Below are positions 24,701-30,027 of a stretch of DNA of 30,027 bases, piece by piece. The DNA is from Ruminococcus flavefaciens (GTDB lineage Bacteria; Bacillota; Clostridia; Oscillospirales; Ruminococcaceae): assembly GCA_002309635.1 (NCBI GenBank), contig DBXO01000001.1, positions 566 through 30,592 of the forward strand. The letters are read 5' to 3'. Position numbers and translations under genes: made by a program. How positions within the stretch are numbered: position 1 is the first letter of the stretch; the number at the start of each line of letters is the position of its first letter. The notes below the pieces were generated by a model. That model was not told where the DNA came from and did not search any database. It saw nothing but the letters and a program-made list of their open reading frames with translations.

Positions 24701-24868
24701 CTGTGTGCCAGTAACTGCGATAGTTGTAGTAACAGCATCATCGTTTTCTGTCAGCACAGTTTGCTCCTGCAAATTCTCTGCCACACCTGTTATCGGAACA
24801 GCTGAAACCGGAGCTGTACCCACGAAGCACATTGCAGCAATTGCCGCTGTCAAAACTCTCTTTTTCAT
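21758..24868 (-). CDS. Large secreted modular protein with internal dockerin
   Basis: A 1036-residue exported protein with a signal peptide (1-23, cleavage near VSA-V). Its order is A1-B1-A2-B2-A3-dockerin-C. Module A (about 47-150, 246-355, 453-540) is beta-rich with a DGSPEL segment and the repeated KPKVGMKLEITYKGGIL motif. Module B (about 160-245, 366-450) begins with a helix and holds GDEL.W.DF and DIRTED. The type I dockerin (about 545-611) has loop 1 DANCDGSVDMADAV and loop 2 DMDGDGLTVGDAQA. The C-terminal ~420 residues are not recognised; part (ENHYFDIIGAVSEDELIEFL) weakly recalls DUF4367. No catalytic motif seen. AAAGGAG fixes ATG 24868. Its promoter is copy A of the shared regulatory element. 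Confidence 0.88.
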   Translation of the reverse strand: MKKRVLTAAIAAMCFVGTAPVSAVPITGVAENLQEQTVLTENDDAVTTTIAVTGTQPVTTITMPVVDDPTMQISVVTVTIMDINGDIVLVKPVDGSPELKSSSKFSLSAKQLSADINPKVGMKLKVTYSGGILETYPAQFGNVQKVTIVSETANNKEAQKPLISEDDILELSKKGDELTWSDFEKYEFTDVGDGTNIWQFVIKNSGSKLLVIGRNLKEKPEHINCVWGNGAEFDIRTEDLTPWFYDGAITTTIAVTETKPVTTITIPVLDDPTIQTEVVTVTVMDVSGDNILVKPVDGSPELNSSDKFYLSSKKLPDDIKPKVGMKLEITYKGGILVTFPGQFANVQNVVVVKEDTVKEDPTLLKGTKDMTLNDVMRLAELGDELDWADFRDYNGRDVGSGLYIWEYKLEGGFVLDVGGDIQKKPIYILLSHDNDKGIDIRTEDVKEYIASTVTPVVDDPSIMTSDYTMTVTVIEINGSSLLVKNVESSGDVLTLPANKLDNGIKPVVGMKLEVTYNGGILEDYPAMFGNIQKVTVLSETTEIVAGDANCDGSVDMADAVMIMQALANPNKYGINGTAEHHLTEQGKLNGDMDGDGLTVGDAQAIQIKLLGLDSESSEIEPELGDIVSIKTPYRPAMSDWSGIGILLEFDSSDYQITLFAEDGHFTYWDINKGSGPIKDVGTTYEVGKNGYIFWTPDDLKYPEDFETEIIVKGTSSNKSVELGRIYVTRGERSTLIASLEKPDSAKDPMQPEIQPLGVGGIDEAITLISNYDLNNYDKVYHDSYKKMFERFKNDGFIYQVTENETIKENNNRGVALFPYAKYEDIGVGYYVTFKEKNYHIMFYYADAEVLTETEGIAEYLKKRMGRSSDKIVKIQDKDVSLLFPENGQCYANAFIDENHYFDIIGAVSEDELIEFLNAFEYGKLNLKSDKRLKLIDNTIKSVNVTSLPKGYDFTFTDSKAQKFIDFLSDMELTDDFSEDPGQLNGMTWVIKLEYQNNETMTLYDIGGYIRSENDSWLKYEYDYDSPLDTLIWELSK

Positions 24869-25030
24869 AAAATCAACTCCTTTGTTATAGTTAAAAAGCT
24901 ATACTGAATAGAAGCTGCATTTTTCCGCTTTTCTTACGTTCATTATAGCAAATCATTATAAAAAGTCAATATCTGTGTCCTGAAACGCAGGTTTTTGTCC
25001 TGAATCGCAGATTTTTGTCCTAAACAGCAG
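24869..25030 (-). promoter_or_regulatory. Shared promoter/leader copy A with three 20-bp-phased operators
   Basis: Three direct repeats fit CTGCNNTTYAGGACA on the minus strand: 25030-25016, 25010-24996 and 24990-24976, exactly 20 bp apart. Then comes a 6-bp gap, TTGACT (24969-24964), a 16-bp spacer and TATAAT (24947-24942). The 5' leader is near-identical to copies B and C down to the ribosome site. This copy has one more repeat, and the two nearer ones depart most from the B/C form (CTGCGA, CTGCGT). Confidence 0.88.
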
Positions 25031-25050
25031 ATTTGTTCAAGGATAATCTG

Positions 25051-25079
25051 TTGATTTGGGAGCATTATTATGGTAAAAT
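25051..25079 (+). promoter_or_regulatory. Promoter of the LytTR/GHKL two-component genes
   Basis: TTGATT (25051-25056), 17-bp spacer and TAAAAT (25074-25079), about 28 bp before the regulator's ATG. It diverges from copy A; the outermost operator ends 20 bp upstream of this -35, so one operator array could serve both directions. Confidence 0.6.
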
Positions 25080-25107
25080 TAATAAAAAAGGCTTTGGTGG
25101 TGAGAAC

Positions 25108-25845
25108 ATGATAAGAATTGCGATAGTAGACGACAGTCAGGAGTATATAGACATTATAAAAATAAAAATAGCAGGTATTATGGAAGAAACAGGCTATTTC
25201 CAGTATGATATTTCGAAATTTACTGACGGTTCGACGTTTTTAAGGGATAATTCATCTTATGATGTACTGCTTCTTGACATAGATATGCCGCATATTAACG
25301 GCTTTGAGCTTACTGAAAGGATAGACGAACGCTTGTCTGTACAGGGAACTACTCTCATATACATCTCAAGTCACGATAACTATGTGTTTGAGTCAATAAA
25401 GCACTCTCCGTTCAGATTTGTCAGAAAAAGCTTATTGGACACAGATCTCCCCGAAGCCATAAAGGCATACATTGAAAAACGTGAGAATTCCAATGATTAC
25501 TTCAAATTCACCGACAGAGAAAACAATACCGAGGTAAGGATAAGGTTCAACGATATCGTCTATTTCGAATCATACAGCCATGATATTTGTCTTTTGGATG
25601 CTAAGGGAGAACATTTTGTTATAAAGAGGAGCAATAATCTGTCACTTAATTCCCTTGAGGAAATGTACAGCTCAAAAGGCTTCATAAGGTCAAACAAGTC
25701 CTATCTTGTCAATTACAGGCATATTTACAAGATAATGGAAAACAAGATATACTTCACTAACGGCGGAACAGCTTTTATAACTCAGCGTGACGTTAAGAAG
25801 TTCAAATTACAGTATCAATCCCTTATTATGAAGGAGCAATCATGA
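25108..25845 (+). CDS. LytTR-family response regulator
   Basis: A 245-residue regulator with an N-terminal receiver (1-120) and a LytTR DNA-binding domain (about 132-240). The acidic pair is DD at 8-9, phospho-acceptor Asp57 lies in LLLDIDMP and Lys107 in RFVRKS. The LytTR part shows FNDIVYFES, then GFIRSNKSYLVNYRHI. LytTR proteins bind direct repeats about two helical turns apart, and such repeats (20-bp spacing) lie upstream of three neighbouring genes. ATG 25108 with GGTGG upstream is chosen over a TTG 75 nt earlier. The stop overlaps the kinase start (ATGA). Best guess: activator of the local dockerin/lipoprotein regulon. Confidence 0.93.
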   Translation: MIRIAIVDDSQEYIDIIKIKIAGIMEETGYFQYDISKFTDGSTFLRDNSSYDVLLLDIDMPHINGFELTERIDERLSVQGTTLIYISSHDNYVFESIKHSPFRFVRKSLLDTDLPEAIKAYIEKRENSNDYFKFTDRENNTEVRIRFNDIVYFESYSHDICLLDAKGEHFVIKRSNNLSLNSLEEMYSSKGFIRSNKSYLVNYRHIYKIMENKIYFTNGGTAFITQRDVKKFKLQYQSLIMKEQS

Positions 25846-27149
25846 AAGATATAATTATCGACAGCATATTTTGCATTATAGATACGTTTATAATCACATA
25901 TTTCTTTGAATCGGTATTTAATAGAAGAAAACCGAACACATTAACGTCTTTAGTGCCTGCATTTCTGATACTGCTTATGGCAGACCTGGGCATTACATTT
26001 CTGAAAGTGCCTTTATTCGTACAGCTTGCTGTATTTATAATACTGTGCGGTGCAGTCCTGGGAGTATTCTATAACGGAAGCCTGCTGAAAAAGAGCTACA
26101 CTATAATTATAACGATATTGCTGACTATAATACCGAGTCTTCTGATAATTTACATTATATCATCGGCTTCAAATGTCAATTATGCGGCTTTGATAAGCAA
26201 AAACGATCATCTGAAGATATTGACTAACGTCCTGAGCAAGCTTTTACAGTTTGCTATTATTCATGCAGTTGTCAGGATAATGAAAAAAGAGAAAAACAGT
26301 ATCTCCAAACCACAGATACTAACCTTTGCTGCGATAATGTTTCTCTCGATAATTGCCGTAATATTCACAAGCAATGCACTGCTGAAAGGTGATATCAATA
26401 CATATTTCTGCATTTATACGACCATTGCTGTTATTATTGTTGATATCGGAACCTATTGCCTTATATGGCTGTATTCTGAGCTGAACCGCAGGAAAATGGA
26501 CATAAAGATGCAGGAACTGACCATACAGCAGCAACAAAAAGACGTTGAGAGCATTATAAATAAGTATTATGAAACGCTTACGCTCCGCCATGATATAAAG
26601 AAATACGTTAATATAGCCATTGAAATGCTCAATGAGAAAGAATATGATAAGCTTGGGGAGTTTCTGAGATCATTTCAGGAGAACAAGCTCGGCAGCTCAA
26701 AAGCTTATATCAATACTCAGAACAAGATGTTCAATGCCATTATAAATCAGAAAATGAATGAAGCGGATAGTGCTGATATAAAGGTTGAATGCTTTATATA
26801 CGATGATCTTGCAGATTTCAGAGGCATGGAGGATATCGAGCTGTGCCTTATCTTCCTTAACTTACTTGAAAATGCGGTTGAAGCTGAGAAGAATGTCAGC
26901 AATCCTATGATAAGATTCACTATATTCCAGAAAGCAGCGTATACCTGCTTCAAAATTGAGAACGTCGTGGATAAGGACATTCTTTCACTCAATCCCGAGC
27001 TGAATACGACAAAGGACGATAAGCAATCACACGGTGTAGGACTCAAATCCGTCCGTGAGATAATCGAAAAGCATGACGGAATTTTTAATATTTCACAGAA
27101 CGGAGAATGGTTCACCGTTGAAATAATGCTGCTGAAATCTGCCGTTTAG
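25842..27149 (+). CDS. AgrC/VirS-type sensor histidine kinase (GHKL)
   Basis: A 435-residue kinase. The N-terminal ~210 residues hold about six membrane helices with short loops, as in quorum-sensing or peptide-sensing kinases. A coiled segment leads to the H box LRHDIKKY with His250. The ATPase part has FLNLLENAVEAEK (N box) and HGVGLKSVREI (G box). It couples to the regulator by ATGA overlap, with AAGGAG upstream. The last codons lie inside the first operator of copy B. No AgrD- or AgrB-like gene is nearby, so the signal is unknown: a peptide, wall fragment or carbohydrate are possible. Confidence 0.93.
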   Translation: MKDIIIDSIFCIIDTFIITYFFESVFNRRKPNTLTSLVPAFLILLMADLGITFLKVPLFVQLAVFIILCGAVLGVFYNGSLLKKSYTIIITILLTIIPSLLIIYIISSASNVNYAALISKNDHLKILTNVLSKLLQFAIIHAVVRIMKKEKNSISKPQILTFAAIMFLSIIAVIFTSNALLKGDINTYFCIYTTIAVIIVDIGTYCLIWLYSELNRRKMDIKMQELTIQQQQKDVESIINKYYETLTLRHDIKKYVNIAIEMLNEKEYDKLGEFLRSFQENKLGSSKAYINTQNKMFNAIINQKMNEADSADIKVECFIYDDLADFRGMEDIELCLIFLNLLENAVEAEKNVSNPMIRFTIFQKAAYTCFKIENVVDKDILSLNPELNTTKDDKQSHGVGLKSVREIIEKHDGIFNISQNGEWFTVEIMLLKSAV

Positions 27150-27276
27150 GACAAAAACCTGCTGTTTAGGACACAGATATTGACTTTTTGTAATGAATTG
27201 TTATACTGAGAGTAAGAAAAGCAAAAATGCAGCTTCTATTCAATATAGCTTTTTGACTATAAAAGGAGTTGATATT
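27139..27276 (+). promoter_or_regulatory. Shared promoter/leader copy B with two operators
   Basis: CTGCCGTTTAGGACA (27139-27153) and CTGCTGTTTAGGACA (27159-27173) are 20 bp apart. A 6-bp gap leads to TTGACT (27180-27185), a 16-bp spacer and TATACT (27202-27207). The first operator overlaps the kinase stop codon. The leader to the ribosome site matches copies A and C. Confidence 0.88.
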
Positions 27277-28356
27277 ATGAAAAGGTTTTATGTGCCTATT
27301 TTACTTGGACTTCTTGCTTTTACAATGTATGGTTGCGGAAAAGGCAATTCAGAGAGCGAAAGTATATCTGTTGATGAGAATAAAATCGTTGTTACTGAAC
27401 AACCTACACTAAAAGGAATAGACAACAAGGTATTGGAATCTGACGGCATTATTGAACCGATGGATTCAGCTGAACTGGAAACAAAGCTCTCTGCTCTATA
27501 TAAAGACCAGACTCTTGATGAAATAATTAAACTTTTCGGGAAAGAGCCCTTTTACGTAAAAGAAACAAACGAAAATGTATTTGAATATTATAGCGGTGAA
27601 ATTACTATCAGATTATGGGGGATACCTCTTTTTCAAGCATGTGTAGAGGATAAAAATGGTATACGTATGATACCATTATATAATAACCCTTTTGCTGAAT
27701 TAGTTGAATCTGATATTCCTGAGCCCACGGAACACGTTAATACAAAATCAGACTCTTTTGTATCTGGATTGCCGACATTTACAAACAGTTCAAATGCAAA
27801 AAAATGGGAGATTATTCAGACAACTCAAGAGATGGTAGACTATAACGGAAATACAGTTGAAAAAGGAATATATGCTATTTCGAGAACTGATCCTGTGGGA
27901 AAGCCAATGCCAGCAGGTAATCCTCCGCCAAGTCTGCGTATCGGAGATGAACATAACGGAAATTATTCAGTGTCTTTTGATTATTGTATACCTGATAAAG
28001 GACCATTGTTTTTTATGATGTACGATGCTTCTGATACTGTTTATGCCAACGAGCAGCTTGGTGAAGAATATTATTGGTATGAACTTCTTGCAAATGGAAG
28101 GCTCAATATATGTACTACTTTTGGAAAGAATTCAAAGCATATCTGTAGCAGTGACGGTAATTTCATCACAGTTGAAAATTATGATCCGACAATATGGAAT
28201 CATTGTACATTGAATGTAATAGACAGCGGTATAGAAGTATTCATAAACGATGAACTAATAACTGTTCTTGATAGTTTAAATAATAAAAAAACAGGTAGAT
28301 TAGGACTTGATGGTATACAAGGAACTATGTTCAGGAATATTGATTTCAGAGATTAA
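27277..28356 (+). CDS. Secreted lipoprotein with jelly-roll-like C-terminal domain
   Basis: A 359-residue exported protein. The signal peptide has a hydrophobic core (VPILLGLLAF) and a non-standard lipobox ending MYGC, so lipid attachment at Cys20 is likely but not certain. Residues about 60-140 form a small mixed domain. The C-terminal ~190 residues are beta-rich (SVSFDYCIP, ending GRLGLDGIQGTMFRNIDFRD), resembling concanavalin-like or DUF1080-type jelly rolls that bind or cleave sugars. No catalytic motif recognised and no dockerin. AAAAGGAG fixes ATG 27277. It is driven by copy B and may also be read through from the kinase gene. Confidence 0.85.
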   Translation: MKRFYVPILLGLLAFTMYGCGKGNSESESISVDENKIVVTEQPTLKGIDNKVLESDGIIEPMDSAELETKLSALYKDQTLDEIIKLFGKEPFYVKETNENVFEYYSGEITIRLWGIPLFQACVEDKNGIRMIPLYNNPFAELVESDIPEPTEHVNTKSDSFVSGLPTFTNSSNAKKWEIIQTTQEMVDYNGNTVEKGIYAISRTDPVGKPMPAGNPPPSLRIGDEHNGNYSVSFDYCIPDKGPLFFMMYDASDTVYANEQLGEEYYWYELLANGRLNICTTFGKNSKHICSSDGNFITVENYDPTIWNHCTLNVIDSGIEVFINDELITVLDSLNNKKTGRLGLDGIQGTMFRNIDFRD

Positions 28357-28380
28357 TAATTAAGTAACTATTATTGTTAC

Positions 28381-28519
28381 CTGCTGTTTAGGACAAAAAC
28401 CTGCTGTTTAGGACACAGATATTGACTTTTCATAATAATTTGCTATACTGAAAGTAAGAAAAGCGGAAAATGCAGCTTCTATTCAGTATAGCTTTTTAAC
28501 TATAAAGGGAGTTGAGTTT
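28381..28519 (+). promoter_or_regulatory. Shared promoter/leader copy C with two perfect operators
   Basis: Two identical CTGCTGTTTAGGACA units (28381-28395, 28401-28415) are 20 bp apart. Then a 6-bp gap, TTGACT (28422-28427), a 16-bp spacer and TATACT (28444-28449). An 11-bp exact inverted repeat spans the -10 (28442-28452) and leader (28482-28492). No convincing terminator separates it from the lipoprotein gene. Confidence 0.9.
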
Positions 28520-30027
28520 ATGAAAAAGGTTGTTAGTATATTACTTACAGCTTCAATATTGACAAGTTGTATTGCAGTTACGTTTACTGCAGGTGGTGCT
28601 GAAACTGTTTTAGGTCAATCTTCAATAGCAGAAGAAAAAAATCATTTGTTTCCTCTTTCAGTTTATTTATCAAATTCTCTTTCAAAAAAAGCAGCTCCCC
28701 TTGAAGTCGATAATGATTCATTTGATCGTTTTCTAAAGTATAGCCTTTATGTCTCTGATAAAGAATCCCTTACTCCAGAACAACTTGATTTGTGTAAAAC
28801 AATTTTTACAACTGAACGTAACAGCCCACACATTTTACGATGTCCTTATGCAAGAGAGAATATTAAATCCGGTGAAAAAACAAAGAGAGGTTCAATAGAT
28901 GATAAGCAATTTCTCGCAGATATGAGTGGATACAATACAATAGATATATGCCCTGATATTGTATACTATGATATATATGATGCATATAACATGGGGCAAC
29001 CTTCTGAGGTCGTTGAATACTGGCTGGATGACAACGGCAATGAGCGTGTGATAGCACAGGCAGGAATGGGAGGTCCATATTATCAGATCTACTATGATAA
29101 AGCACCTGATTACGCAGAACTTGATAAAGTTATCGAATTTTGTGACAAAGGTGGAAGTCTTATAGATAATGATGACGGAAGCTTTATTTACGCAGGAATG
29201 ATAAACGGTAGCAAATATAAAGAAAACAAAACTTTTGAAATATATACTGCTGATATATGGAAGTATATTATCAAAGATGACGGTACTGCTGTTATTACAG
29301 ACTGTACACTACCAAGAGGAAGTGACGTTGAACCAATTACTGAGACTATTTTTTTTCCAAAGGAACTCGATGGGCATCAGGTTACCAGTATATCCTGTTC
29401 TTTTTCCGATAGTTGCATTACAAAACTCGTGATACCTGAAAATTACAGCCATATTGAGAGATTTGTTAATATGAAGTATCTTAAAGAGGTTGAGATTAAT
29501 TCGCCTGAATTGAATCTTGTATCACCGTGTTTTTTATCTTGTCCAGATCTGGAATGTGTTAAGCTTAATGTAAAATCTGTCGGTACAGGAACATTTGTTG
29601 AATGTCCTCAACTCTATAAAGTTGAAATAAATGGAGCAGAAGAAATTGCATGTTGTGCATTCTCGGATTTGCCTGCATTGAACGAAGTAACACTTCCTGA
29701 TAATCTTAAATATATCGGACAGGATGCGTTTGTAAATACTGATGTAACAGAACTTACTATACCAAACAGCGTTGAGATAATCGGCATACTGAGAGATCCT
29801 TACATAAAAAATGGAAAGCTTATTGATCCGCTTATGCTTGATAGAATTGGAATTGCTGACGACGACTGTATTATTAAAGGATACAGTAATACTGAAGCTG
29901 AATATTTTGCAAATTCAAATGGTTTCAAGTTCGTACCGATTGATGTAAAATATGGTGATGCCAACTGCGACGGTTCAGTCGATATGGCGGATGCAGTTCT
30001 TATCATGCAGGCTCTTGCAAATCCTAA
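28520..30027 (+). CDS. BspA-type leucine-rich repeat protein with C-terminal dockerin (3' end outside window)
   Basis: The frame is open from ATG 28520 to the window end (502 full codons). The signal peptide contains LTSC, a good lipobox (Cys17), but cleavage further on at a type I site is also possible. Residues about 60-260 are unassigned. From about 270 to 470 there are BspA-like repeats: LPDNLKYIGQDAFVNTDVTE, then LTIPNSVEIIG, closing with the typical YSNTEAEYFANSNGFKF. A dockerin begins at about 478 (GDANCDGSVDMADAVLIMQA) and its second loop lies beyond the window. Such repeats mediate adhesion or protein contacts. GGGAG fixes the ATG; copy C drives it. A protein with both lipid anchor and dockerin would be unusual. 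Confidence 0.9.
   Translation, partial: MKKVVSILLTASILTSCIAVTFTAGGAETVLGQSSIAEEKNHLFPLSVYLSNSLSKKAAPLEVDNDSFDRFLKYSLYVSDKESLTPEQLDLCKTIFTTERNSPHILRCPYARENIKSGEKTKRGSIDDKQFLADMSGYNTIDICPDIVYYDIYDAYNMGQPSEVVEYWLDDNGNERVIAQAGMGGPYYQIYYDKAPDYAELDKVIEFCDKGGSLIDNDDGSFIYAGMINGSKYKENKTFEIYTADIWKYIIKDDGTAVITDCTLPRGSDVEPITETIFFPKELDGHQVTSISCSFSDSCITKLVIPENYSHIERFVNMKYLKEVEINSPELNLVSPCFLSCPDLECVKLNVKSVGTGTFVECPQLYKVEINGAEEIACCAFSDLPALNEVTLPDNLKYIGQDAFVNTDVTELTIPNSVEIIGILRDPYIKNGKLIDPLMLDRIGIADDDCIIKGYSNTEAEYFANSNGFKFVPIDVKYGDANCDGSVDMADAVLIMQALANP

Noticed and set aside
24976..25030. 20-bp periodic repeats as CRISPR or attachment sites
   Set aside because: Only 5 bp separates 15-bp units and the same units recur at fixed distance from -35 boxes; an operator array explains them better.
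24869..28520. AgrD-like pheromone peptide or AgrB protease gene
   Set aside because: Searched all gaps around the kinase-regulator pair; no short frame with ribosome site and leader/Cys pattern was found.
1..30027. tRNA or rRNA genes and riboswitches
   Set aside because: No tRNA cloverleaf, rRNA segment or recognisable riboswitch core was seen on reading either strand; a covariance search would be needed to exclude weak cases.

Overview
The window looks like a chromosome segment from a Ruminococcus-type gut or rumen Firmicute (Oscillospiraceae). The main evidence is three secreted proteins carrying type I dockerins with the calcium-loop signature GDANCDG.VDM.DAV.IMQAL, which is typical of cellulosome-forming or dockerin-rich Ruminococcus. 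Low-GC Firmicute signals support this: strong AGGAGG ribosome sites, several TTG starts, a small acid-soluble spore protein remnant and Clostridia-style zinc-ribbon/kinase-fold/PASTA architecture. This is inferred from the sequence only; no database was searched.

Layout. 1-195 is the 3' end of tuf. 309-1977 is an ABC-2 exporter pair, followed by a small HEPN-like gene (2128-2637). 2649-6665 is on the minus strand: asnB, and a coupled cca-pflA pair. 7099-8622 is a secreted dockerin protein with a Cthe_2159-like beta-helix. It converges on a minus-strand membrane pseudokinase with PASTA domains (8827-10887). 11141-16911 is a likely five-gene minus-strand operon: small membrane protein, D-2-hydroxyacid dehydrogenase, proB, proA and a large coiled-coil membrane protein. 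17222-20725 is a plus-strand operon with a PhoPR-like two-component system and a rhodanese-TtcA fusion. 20843-21757 is a degraded region with an SASP-like gene, a broken gene fragment and several hairpins.

The most interesting part is 21758-30027. A LytTR response regulator and an AgrC/VirS-type GHKL histidine kinase are translationally coupled (25108-27149). They sit among three secreted-protein genes: a 1036-residue modular dockerin protein (divergent), a lipoprotein with a jelly-roll-like C-terminus, and a BspA-type leucine-rich-repeat protein with a C-terminal dockerin that runs off the window. All three share a near-identical promoter and leader of about 140-160 bp. Each has two or three direct repeats of CTGCNNTTYAGGACA spaced exactly 20 bp, a fixed 6-bp gap to TTGACT, a 16-bp spacer to TATAMT, and a conserved 5' leader. 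Seven operator copies fit one consensus. The simplest reading is a local regulon in which the LytTR regulator switches on surface or cellulosome-associated proteins in response to an unknown signal. No AgrD-like peptide gene was found.

Other points of note are four 11-bp-phased TTAAG-type repeats upstream of the first dockerin gene, which suit an OmpR/PhoB-family activator such as the one encoded at 17222. The kinase-fold protein has lost the VAIK Lys, the HRD Asp, the catalytic-loop Asn and the DFG Asp.
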